Positions 10,575-20,068 of a stretch of DNA of 23,465 nt are shown in pieces. Within the stretch, counting starts at the first letter, position 1. The number at the start of each line of letters is the position of its first letter. Made by a program: the position numbers and the translations under genes. Origin of the DNA: Parachlorella kessleri (taxonomy: Eukaryota; Chlorophyta; Trebouxiophyceae; Chlorellales; Chlorellaceae); NCBI GenBank assembly GCA_001598975.1, contig BBXU01000194.1:1-23465 (forward strand). Reading direction: 5' to 3'. Below the pieces are notes generated by a model that worked only from the letters and a program-made list of their open reading frames with translations, was not told where the DNA came from and searched no databases.

Positions 10575-11661
10575 GTGCTTGGCAGCAGCACCTCAAGCTG
10601 AAAGGTGAGCGTGGACTAGAACAGCTGCCAGCGGTGCTGGAGCTGTTCCCACAACGGCAGGCTTACTTGTAAACCAGGCTAGGCCTGGCACGAGGGGTAC
10701 ACGAAGCGACCGAGACACGGTGCTGGGAAGCACTGTGCGTTGGTGACAAGTGAAAGCTGCAAAAATACTCCTCATCAGCCGCAGTGTCAAGGACAACATG
10801 ACATGGCAAGGCGATGAGAGATCCGACGTTTGACGACCGAAGCTACATAATAAGTTCATGTGTTAACGAGGTATCCGAAGCAATCAAGTATGGCCTGACA
10901 ATGCCCAACATGGTTGAAATGGGGGGGACCTCATCAGTACAGTTTTGACATCCACCAAATTTAATGTTTCCTCCACTCCCTCAGCCAGCCAAGGAATGCG
11001 TGTAGGTGTGGCGGCTGCAACAACAGTCAGTAAGCTGGCCCCACTAGTGACTATATCAGGGCTGTTCCAAGTGAGAGGCCTGAAATAGACTTTTCCGTGG
11101 CTAAGCGCCTGCGCCCAACCTTGAATGGCGCTTGGTGCATCGCCCTTCAGCCCAACGACTTAGCTGCTCAAATACGTCAAGCTTCTGCAGCTAGCACAGC
11201 CGTGTGTGCTGCTCTATGAATAAGTGCACCAGTTCCAGCTGACGTTGCTTGCATCGAAGGCGTATGCGTAAAAGGTATATGCATATGGTTGCTGCCACGG
11301 ACCGTTCCGTACAGAAGGACTTAACTGCTGCACCCTGAGTGCCGGCATACTACGCATCTAGTCAATCTTTAAAGACAAAACACAGCAGTTCCGCAAAAGA
11401 CAGTCGCCGATTGACCAGCTTCAACCACTTTGCCACTCCTTGTTAAACTATGCCATCAACATGCAAGTAAGTTCATTAAAAGACCGCCGAGGGAAGCCCA
11501 CGCAACCTCAACACAGCTGCACACCTCAGTACAGGAGCTGCCTGGGTTGCGCGGACAGCAAAGAAGGGAGAAGAGTCAGTCAGACTGGCGACCCCGCACG
11601 CAAGTCTCGCAAAGTTCACTGCTTCACCTACCAGGCGCGACAGCCTGGCAACTTGGGGCCA
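10575..11661. other. Intergenic: recombinase promoter and 3' flank of V-ATPase C
   Basis: This stretch should hold the recombinase promoter just above 10574 and the V-ATPase C 3' UTR just below 11661. No clear TATA box was seen, and no TGTAA on the minus strand. On the plus strand a short open stretch ends at a good donor-like site, CAA|GTAAGT, near 11466. It has no partner exon that I could find and is left unannotated. Confidence 0.5.
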
Positions 11662-14600
11662 CTAGGCCTCGACATTGATTGTGAACGAGACGTAGGGGAA
11701 CATGTCCTCGCTGCCTCCCTCGCTGGTGAAGTGCTCCCCGCCCACAGCCCCAAAGTTGCCTGCCATGACCTGCAATGGGTGGCAGCACAGCCCTTATTAT
11801 GGATTGCTAAAGCGAGCGCCATCATCCGCTCCTTCAAAAGTTGAAGCCAATGGCTCTGACGACCCTGCGGCCATGCCTGCATGATCGGTCCTGGGACCCT
11901 TTGTATTACCAGCAGCAATCTCTGGCCTGGGGCACTGTCACACTCGTCCGCATTATAGTCCCTTGCCCACCTTCCTCAGCTTGGGCACCGTCTTGGGGTT
12001 GGGCCGCATGAGGGCCGCCAGGAACTGCGGCGGCAGCCCGTAGCGCAAGATGCTCTCCACAAACAGCCTCACCGCGGTGACATGGATCCAGCTGCTGAAC
12101 GCCTGCATGTAGCAGAGTTAAGAAAAGTTAAGACGGGAGCAAATTCACTAGCAAGGTTTCTGCCACACCTCGGCAGGATGTGGACCCACGGAAGGGGCAT
12201 GGCACCCTTGGGAATGCCCAACCCCACTGGGGGGGTCGCCCCCGAAGGTGGTGCAGGCAACACCTCACGTTTGCTCCAGGCATCTTGCCGGTAGGCAACA
12301 GGTCGCACAGCTATAAATCTGCAGGCAGCTCCTGCATCTCCCCTATGGCAGTTGCTGGAGCACAGTGTATCAGGAAGAGTCGCTCAGCGTTCCCACTGCC
12401 TTTCTCCAGCCGCACACCTCTCCGTAGGAGTTGATGCACCACTGCTCCAGCGCTGCCCGCTTGCTCTCGGCGTCCGCCCGCATCGCATCACTCGCCTCGT
12501 TGCTGCGCTGCTGAGCCTCCGTGTCATGGTTGTACTCCTTCACCTGCGGCCAGTGAGGAGCCCAAGGGCTTCGGCGGTCCACCTTGCAGCTTCTGACCTG
12601 GAACTGCCTGCTGTTCTTCTTCTTCTCCGGCGTTCTTAGCAGAGTCATGTGCTGGCAAGCATGTGAGTGAGCAAGGGCCCGCAGCCCTCCGACACAGATA
12701 GCGGCAGGACGGCTTCACAGTGAAGCGGCAGCATATAGGACTCCTGGTGCACAGACAGCAGCAGGCCATCCTCTTTCCCAAACATGCCTGGAAGCCCTTC
12801 TGCCGCGCCGAGGTTTTGAAGTTGTCCACCACCCGCTTGAAGAGCACCACGGTGAAGACCACGTAGTCCTGGTCCTCAGCCACCACATTGGTCGAGCGGG
12901 GCACCTGCATAAGGGAGAAGAAAGCAGGATACCAGTAGCACCAACACTATTGTTGACGGTTCAAGCAACATTAGACTGGGAGTGATACCTCAGTACATGA
13001 CGACACCAATGAGGTACTGCAACTTGGTGCAGCAGGGCACGCACCGCCATGAACCGGCACCAGGTCGTGCAGCATGTTACCCTCCCATGGTGACTCTCGC
13101 CTACCCCGGCGCACCCAGGTTGCCATCCCTCTCCCCATCCTCAACGCTTGCCCAGCCCGTACCCACGCCGACCAGTAGCGGCATCACAGCCGGCGGCAAC
13201 ACCACCACTCACCACAAAGTCTGACAGCTTTTCGTAGGTCTGCAACCAGTCGCCGCGTGCCGTCTTGCTCACCACCACCAGCAGTGTAGTCAGGTTCTCC
13301 GTGTCCACTACCTGCATGCCGCGCCACACAAGCACCTCTATGCTTGCCTTCAGGTGTGACATCGATTCTCTAAAACAACCAAGCCAGCACAAACCTTGCC
13401 GGTATAGCAGATACATCAAAACACACAAGTACACTCCATAAGGCACGCGCTGTACCGCTGCAACCGGTGGGTAAAGACGCGCTGCAACCGGTGGATAAAA
13501 GCAAGTTGAGACTAGAGACCAATCAGACTCCAGCAAGTATACCTTGCCCTTGTACGGACAGATCGCATGAGACACAGCTATTCAACTATGCCACCGTATC
13601 TTACGACAACCGCAGTGGCCAGATGTCCCACACGCACACTTGCTTGGGCCGGGCCAGATCCGCCAAGTGAGATAGAGCGATACTACGTGTTGTTAAACAC
13701 CCACAGATGCACACCTGTTCGGGGCGGACCAGGTCTGAAAGGTCCCGCACTGCAAGGCTGCCCGCCTGCTTACGAGACTGCGCCTGTAGCTGCGTGCGCA
13801 GCTGGCTCAGCTCCGTGGACTTCAACTGCAAAGCAATAGCACAAGAGGGGCTAGAACTGAGGGTGTTGATTTGGTGAGATAGCGGGGTTCCCGGCTCACA
13901 TCACCAGATTGGAACAGGCTCGCACAAAGCTTGCTATATCACAATGGTGCTTCAGACCGTGGTGCTGGAGTGTAAGGCCTTGGTGCAATATGCCCAGCTG
14001 CTGCTGCAGACTTGTAATCCCCTCATAAACTTGGTGGCTGTGAAGCAAGGCTCACCTTCTTGCAACCCCAACACCAACAATGAAAGCCATTGCCTTCCTT
14101 TAAGGTACATAACCCACAGTCACCAAAGGCACATTCAAGACGATTGTGTCTCCCCTCCCCTTGCCCCAGAGCCTCTCCCTCTGCAGAAGATATGGAGTCC
14201 ACAGCCCGCTGTCTGGCTGGTGGTCCAGGCTGGGTCGATGTGCCCTTCCTGCAGCTAACTCCTGAACAAGCAGGGCGTTCACCTGGTCACAGCTTATACC
14301 GCGAGCCCCAAAGCCCCACAACCAGTAGAAGCCCACCTTAAGGTCGTCATCCATCTTCTGGACAGTGTCAGTGATGGCTGCCACTGTGTCCTTGAGCGGC
14401 CGCCGCGCGGGATACTTGGCCTCGTTCCAAGCAAAGCGCTGCAGGTAGCCCTCAGGCGTCATGCCTTCCACCCATACGTCTGCGCGTTCGTCTACCGGCA
14501 GCTGCGCCTGCAGGTCGAAGAGCTGGCGCCGGACCTTGTTCACGGTGCCCTCCACTGCCGCATTGACCTTCACCAGGTCATCGCTGAGTGCCAGCAGGCT

Positions 14601-14744
14601 GTCCAGCGTGCCCACGCGGAACTCGGGCAGTTGGAACTTGAAGTTGACGGAGTAGTCGTTGGTATATGTGGTCAGCTCCTGCAGCCGGCTCCAAGTGCGC
14701 TCCGTGGCTCCATCGGACAAGGGCAAGCTGACCAACCAGTACAT
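11662..14744 (-). CDS. V-type proton ATPase subunit C
   Basis: Seven exons, all in phase 0, join on the minus strand: 14337-14744, 13715-13825, 13213-13311, 12788-12904, 12418-12543, 11971-12102 and 11662-11769. They give 366 aa, slightly shorter than the plant protein. Recognisable blocks in order are [119 protein letters not shown] and the C-terminal [12 protein letters not shown]. Subunit C links the V1 motor to the peripheral stators at the Vo interface on vacuolar and other endomembranes, and its release controls V1-Vo disassembly. The start is the first Met before the conserved YW-VSLP motif. The intron 12544-12787 starts with GC. The gene is head-to-head with the membrane-protein gene at 15321. 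Confidence 0.96.
12782..12787 (-). other. Non-canonical GC splice donor (CAG|GCATGT)
   Basis: The exon ends ...ARQKGFQ at 12788 and the next begins [11 protein letters not shown] at 12543, matching the continuous KGFQVR-type segment of plant V-ATPase C. The junction requires CAG|GCATGT as donor and GCCGCAG as acceptor. The nearest GT, three bases downstream of the G, would break the frame. Confidence 0.8.
13457..13502. repeat. Two-copy tandem repeat in a V-ATPase C intron
   Basis: GCTGCAACCGGTGG is followed by GTAAAGACGC in the first copy (13457-13480) and by ATAAAAGC in the second (13481-13502). The pair lies in the intron between exons 2 and 3. Confidence 0.85.
13628..13667 (-). repeat. 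Diverged duplicate of the end of V-ATPase C exon 2 in the following intron
   Basis: Read on the minus strand, this block translates as [12 protein letters not shown] followed by GTGTGCG. It mirrors the true end of exon 2 at about 13701-13741, which reads [12 protein letters not shown] followed by the real donor GTGTGCA. The copies start about 74 nt apart and share roughly two thirds of their bases by eye. It looks like a small intragenic duplication that carried a donor site with it. Confidence 0.5.
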
Positions 14745-15320
14745 GACGCAGGTTCTGGGCCGCCGGAGCGGCAGGAAGTCCTACAGCCACGCCGAGCTGG
14801 CTGTGGTTGGAACCCAAAGGTAGCAGGTGAGCAGGGTTGTCCGATCGCCAGTCTGATCTAGATCACGGCTTTGACGCAGCCAAGACCAATGGGACAGCCT
14901 CAATGCCTGTAGAGACTGTTGAGTGCGCATCTGAGCGTGCACCCTGACGATCCCCCTGCCAGGGTGGCACTTCATGGCTGCAGCACAACACTGCCTATGG
15001 CAACCAACGGAATTCAATAAGCATTCATGTTGTTCCTGGATAACTCATTTTTGCAGACTGATCTCCTTGACTCTTGCACTCATGCAAGGAAAACTGAACC
15101 CCAACAGTTTTGCTGGGTAACTAGCCACAAGGTCGTGCACTGACCTGACTGGACTGAGGTCTGGCTTTGTACGAGCTGCTCTGTCCCGGTGGACTATAGG
15201 CTGCACTTCCCCCGGTCAGCTGAGTCTGCAGCACAAGGCTTGAAGAAATAGCCCCTCACTGTCGAAGGGACTTGCCCTTATGCTGTGCAGGTATAACAAT
15301 GTAGTGGCAGAGCCTTGACG
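14745..15320. promoter_or_regulatory. Shared intergenic region between two divergent genes
   Basis: These 576 bases separate the start codons of V-ATPase C (minus) and the unidentified membrane-protein gene (plus), so both promoters must lie here unless a 5' UTR intron exists. A TATAAC at 15292-15297 is too close to the plus-strand ATG at 15321 to be a normal TATA box for that start. No other clear motif was seen. Confidence 0.5.
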
Positions 15321-18300
15321 ATGTGCTGTCTCGAACGGGCGTTCAAGGCATGTAATCCTGCAAGCACAGCCAGCACTGTCTGCAAAATTTTTCAAGCTCT
15401 GGTAAGACGCACAGTCAGTGCGTGTTTCCAGGCCGCCGCAACACGAGTCCAGCTGGCACCGCCAGCCCGCTTGACACTGAGAGGAGGCCCCGCTCTCTTG
15501 CGTATAGACAACCAGCCACCACCCAGTCATGCAGGTGGTGCAACTTTGATGCTGGCTCGCCTTTAGGAGCGGAAAAGGCGAGCGGGGTTAAAACCATAGC
15601 AATATCTGTGTGCTTGCGGGCGGTGGGAAGGTTTATGCTGGAGATGATCAGCAAGCAGGGTGTGTGCAATGTCTCACAGCCCCTGTGCTAACCCTGCTGA
15701 ATCTGTAGACGAGAGGCACTCTGTCCCCGGGGTATGTTTTTGGATAGCAACTGTGAGACAGGTCATGCGGGTGATCGAGATTGGGGTTGTGGGGGACGCA
15801 TCTGCCTTTAAGAGACGTTGAACAAACAATGGGGTCACTAAGCCGAAGGCGGCTGACATGGTGACTTGCATACAGCTGGGAGGGTGATCGAGAGCCTAGC
15901 CCCTTGTAGCCTACCCTGAGGGTCCACCCGGTACATTGGGGACTAGCATTGTTTTTTTTGGCAGGAAGAAGAACAGCAGCGTGGCACAAGGCCTCGGTGC
16001 TGGCCTTGGGGTTGATGTTCTTATATGTGTTGGTGACCCATGCTTAGGTCAGAAGGCTGCAGCTCCTGTCCGTCTCAACAACTGCTAGTAAAGTGACGGG
16101 ATTAGTCATTAAAATCGGTGCGGCGATCGACCTTTATGCGTGTGCCGCTCCCCCAGGGCAGATTTTCCTGCCCATGATGGGAGCAGTGCAATGCAGTAAC
16201 TTAGGTTGAAGCACAGTGGATATTCCACTCCAGTAATGGCTTACGGTAGAAGGCAATATTCATCGCCGTACCATGCCTTGGACAGCATGCCGTTACAGGG
16301 TCATTATGGTCATGGGCTGTCTAATAGGCGTGATCAGGAAAGCACATACATGGCCACGAGCCCCTCAACTGAGCTTTCCAAGGTTATTTGTTCTGTCAGC
16401 CTCAGCGCCATCACTACACACAGCTACTCGCATACGTGCTTCTCAAAGAAGTGCCTGGCCAAGGTGGTGGTACTGCTTCCTCTCCACCCCAGCTGCCCTC
16501 AACACTGCTCCGGTAACGTTTTTTTCCGCAGAGGCTGACTTCGGGGCCGCTTGCAACCCACCCGAAGGTAAGATGCATCCACTGCTGCTCGACGCTTTCC
16601 AGCCGGCGCTGCCACAGGTGTCTTTTCCATGCACAGCCCCCATGGATGCATGAGCAGCATGAGGAATAGACAATGCCATGTTCAGCAAGACTTGGGGGCC
16701 TGAGACGACCATGTCAGGGCTGCAGCTCATCCACTAAGTACATCCGCAGGTGGCCCAAGCTTGGACATGGAGGGAATGATTGCCTTGGGGCCGCCGCAAA
16801 GGTCCTGGGCAACCCATGCAGAGCAGCTTGCCTGCACGCTAGCCATCCTGAAGACTCCTCTAGCGCTCTGGCGCCAGTGGGTACTCCTTTCCCCAGGCCA
16901 AGTCGCTGCCTGTTTATTCATCATCATGATTGCCGCTGCGCCCCTGGTAAGGTTCATTGCCTGTCTGCTCTAACCAGCTTGTCACTTTGTCAGACACTGC
17001 AAGTGTAAAGCCAACTGCGCTGCTCAAGCTTAGGTGACGCCTTTGCACATGGCTGTGAAGTTTGACCTCCATGCAGATCCTGCAGCGGCGGGCGCCTCCT
17101 CTCTACCAGCGCTGGAGGGTGCCCATGATGGCAGCAGCCAGGCTGGCACTAGTTCTATGCCCCGCAACCCAGAGCCTGTACACTGAGCTAGCCGCCCAGA
17201 CCCTCTCACGCAGCCACCTGGGATTTACTATGCGCCCAGGCACGGCTAGCTTGCTGGCAATCATCATCGTGGGACGGTGAGCCCAGCGGGCATGCTGAGA
17301 GAGCTGAGAACTGTATATTCTTTTGCCCGCTCACACCCCACACACTGTCGTGCACTATGTCATGCATGATAGTAAAGCTGGCCATATGGCACTACCTGGT
17401 ACTACCTGAGAATGATGAGAGGCCCTTGCTCTGCCTCATGCAGGCTCTCGATGCTACTTATTGGGGTCTTCTGCTTCTGCACCGACATCCTTACGCACCT
17501 AATAGTGCAAGCCCTGGCAATCGCCCTGGACCTGCGGGCCCATGTGCAGTGCTGCGATCTGCCGCTGTACCAGGAAGACGAGGCCAAGCGGGTGGTACAC
17601 ATCCTACAAATGGTCTTGCTGGTGGGTCTCCCTGCCCACAGGCTTGCTTGACCGGCACACGCTGCACGGCATCACCAAGCTCTGACCTGCAACAATCACT
17701 GATGGCTGCCGCCTCCTCAACACACAGGAGGCCACCATGGACTCAACAGCCATGCTGTGCCATGCCTGAACCATGATATGGGAGCCAGTTGGTTCCCTGC
17801 ATGCGTGCAGGCATTGGGGGCCGTGGAAGTCAAGCCCTTGAATTCTGGGTACATAAGGGACCCTGACATGGCGTGCAAAGCTGTGCTCTCCTGCCTGCAC
17901 TGGTACCTGGGATGGTGAGTCGGCCTTGCAGCGCAAGCGTCGTAGTGAAGGAACACCGATGGCTCCTTGCAAGCATCATGCCTGCTTACCGACAGCCAAC
18001 AGGGCTCGACTGATCCAGACAAGTCTGCTCTGGGCTTGCAGCAGGGTCTCCGCCTGGACTATGCCTCACAGCTGCTGTGGGATGCATGCAGGCTGTTGCC
18101 AACCTACATCGTGATCGTCTCCGGTGCGTAAACATCTGTGATTCCGGCCGCCATGGGCCATGGCCTTCCTACCTGCAAGCCACACGTTGCCGTTCATGTT
18201 GGCAGTGGCTGTGACGGGGTTCAGGCTAGGCATACTCAGTGCTGCCCGTACTTGCAATAGGCACTAAAACTCTTCCACGTAGCCTGGCTGCCATGGCATG

Positions 18301-18706
18301 CGCACATAGCATCTGCACTAAGGCTGTTGGCTGGTCAACGAAGTGCATACAAAGACTGCAGGTTATGAGAGGGTGGTGCAAAGGAGGCAAGTTTTTGAGT
18401 GGCTACGGAGGACCCCACGCCTGATGCGCTGGTGGACCCTCAAGTTCCTGCTGCAGGCAAGACCGCTCGCTATCTGCGAAATCCTGATCTCTTTGCATTG
18501 CATGTACACAGTATGGGGTCAGACGAGGAGCCCAGGAAGTGCATCGCGTCTCTTGGCTGCATGTGGCCTGCATTGTTGTGCAAGATTGAATTCACCAACA
18601 CCCCACACGGCTGCAGGTCGTGTGGGTTGCCACCATTTATGGACTGGTAGGGCCCACTCCAACTGTGGGCACTGGGGAGGCCACAACAGTCACCCAGCTG
18701 CCGTGA
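15321..18706 (+). CDS. Multi-pass membrane protein of unknown family
   Basis: Twelve exons join with matching phases at every junction: 15321-15401, 15432-15534, 15965-16032, 16400-16463, 16532-16567, 16750-16946, 17077-17276, 17444-17621, 17811-17914, 17996-18123, 18362-18510 and 18617-18706. They give 465 aa. I do not recognise the family. Hydrophobic segments lie near residues 70-84 (ASVLALGLMFLYVL), 169-183 (VAACLFIIMIAAAPL), 240-278 (two helices around IIIVGRLSMLLIGVFCF), 300-314, 377-387 (LLPTYIVIVSG) and 421-446. Between them are charged loops, including LPLYQEDEAKRV and the basic YERVVQRRQVFEWLRRTPRL (388-407). An integral membrane protein of an internal or plasma membrane is likely; no catalytic motif was seen. 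The first two exons and the start codon are the least certain. At 18456 a GC donor (CAG|GCAAGA) is an alternative to reading on to the GT donor at 18511. Confidence 0.65.
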
Positions 18707-18741
18707 GTTGTGCCACTACTGTCAGCCTCATGCCTGGCTAC

Positions 18742-18936
18742 CTGCCTTGATACTCCGCCAGGTATTGTGCCAGAGATTCGGTCGTTTATTTATGCATGCA
18801 TAAGCTACTAGCATGCCTGGCTGCATGCCTGGCTGCCTGCCTGCCTGCCTGCCTGCCTGCCTTGACACTCCATCATACATATAGCCAGCGCCTTGGTCAC
18901 CTATTTATGCACGTGTGAACTACTATGAGCTAATGA
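18742..18936. repeat. Diverged direct duplication flanking a CTGC repeat
   Basis: Unit A (18742-18817) and unit B (18857-18936) both begin CTGCCTTGAYACTCC. Both then contain TATTTATGCA followed shortly by a CTACTA-like stretch and GAGC/TAGC. Between them is a CTGC microsatellite. Unit A holds a perfect 14-bp palindrome, TTATGCATGCATAA (18790-18803), that is degraded in unit B. The pair lies just downstream of the membrane-protein gene. Confidence 0.65.
18833..18860. repeat. Tetranucleotide microsatellite (CTGC)7
   Basis: Seven CTGC units follow two imperfect 12-bp copies of GCATGCCTGGCT. They separate the two halves of the duplication at 18742-18936. Confidence 0.9.
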
Positions 18937-20068
18937 CACCACCGCTGGCCATCTCGAGCTGCGGTAACTTGGTTCTAAGAGGGCTTGACGAGTGCATAGA
19001 TTAGGCCGGCAGGTTGTGTGCTGACATCGAGAGTGCTTGCCAATCAGTTTTTTGGTGCGTGCTCTGCTAGGCAACATGAGGCTTATAGCAAATCACTGCA
19101 TTGCAATGTGTGGCTCTAGGGGCGCCTGCATGATGACTTCTAGGTGTAGGTACTGTTTCAGCATGACTGGCATGAACTCAACGATAGGCTTGGCTAGCAG
19201 GACGGCTACTTGCATAATGGGGAATTGTTGAAGACCAACCAGAGCATCTGTCCTGTGATATGGCTCTCACTAGGATGCTCTGACATACACAACATGCGGA
19301 ATTCTCTTCAAGACCCTTTCTCTTCTGTGTTGTTATGCATGTTGAAAACCCCTCAGGATCCTCCAGGTCCTCATTTTTTTGCTGGGTTCATGCGAAGCAT
19401 GGAAGGCTTGCATGTGCAAACTCAAAGGCCTCGGGTGCTATCAACTTTGTGCACAGCATTTGCAGTTGGTGAAACCCAGGCGGCGCGATGCTGTTTGTTC
19501 TCTCACATGCAAGTTTTCCAGCCCATTGGCCTTACTAATCTTCCATTGTTCGTTTGGTTATGCTTCCAAATAGCGAACAAAAGTCTAGTGAACCGTTTAA
19601 GGTTGTTGTCTGGGCACTCCTTCTGCTCACGCAGGGGGTTCTGCACAGCCAACCTTGTGTCCCTGCAAACCTCTCATGCGCTGCTGTGTCGCATTTGATT
19701 GCTAAGTTACTGGAAGGCATTACTTATTGACCTTGCAACTCTGATCTGTTCCATTGTGCAGCCACTGCTGCCAGGGCCATAGACCCTCCACTTTTCAGGC
19801 AGTTACGATCTTTCAGTGTTACCCCATATGTTCCAATGGGTGCCAGCTAGACTATCCACTGCCTAAGACTCCAACGTGAGTTAAAGCGACAGGCGCCCTT
19901 GTCACCACCATGGAGTGCATGAGAAGACAGAAGACAAAGGCCAGCCACCCGCCGTAGGTGCGCCAACTGCTCAACCGGGCTGGCTGTGCCCAATACTTCA
20001 GCTTTTTCATGACATGACCGCCTAACGACACCTGCTGCTGCTGCTGCTACCTAGCCTTGGGTCTGCTA
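18937..20068. other. Intergenic between convergent genes, no gene recognised
   Basis: The membrane-protein gene (plus) and the CW gene (minus) point at each other, so this stretch should contain both 3' UTRs. The part around 19000-19800 is visibly richer in A and T than the coding blocks. A 162-codon plus-strand open frame at 19210-19698 has no recognisable motif, is Cys/Leu/Ser-rich and shows no splice partner, so I do not call it. A (CTG)n run at about 20032-20047 lies just beyond the CW stop codon. Confidence 0.5.

Noticed and set aside
11388..11469. Plus-strand exon-like stretch ending CAA|GTAAGT
   Set aside because: The translation (e.g. LQPLCHSLLNYAINMQ) looks protein-like and the donor is good, but there is no start, no partner exon and no recognisable family.
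16512..16531. A roughly 19-nt GTAACG...CCGCAG 'intron' in the membrane-protein gene
   Set aside because: Too short to be credible; the donor at 16464 gives a 68-nt intron with correct phase and a better protein (LLAYVLLKEVPGQ).
19210..19698. 162-codon open frame on the plus strand
   Set aside because: No recognisable motif, unlikely composition, AT-richer DNA, and no neighbouring exon joins it in phase.
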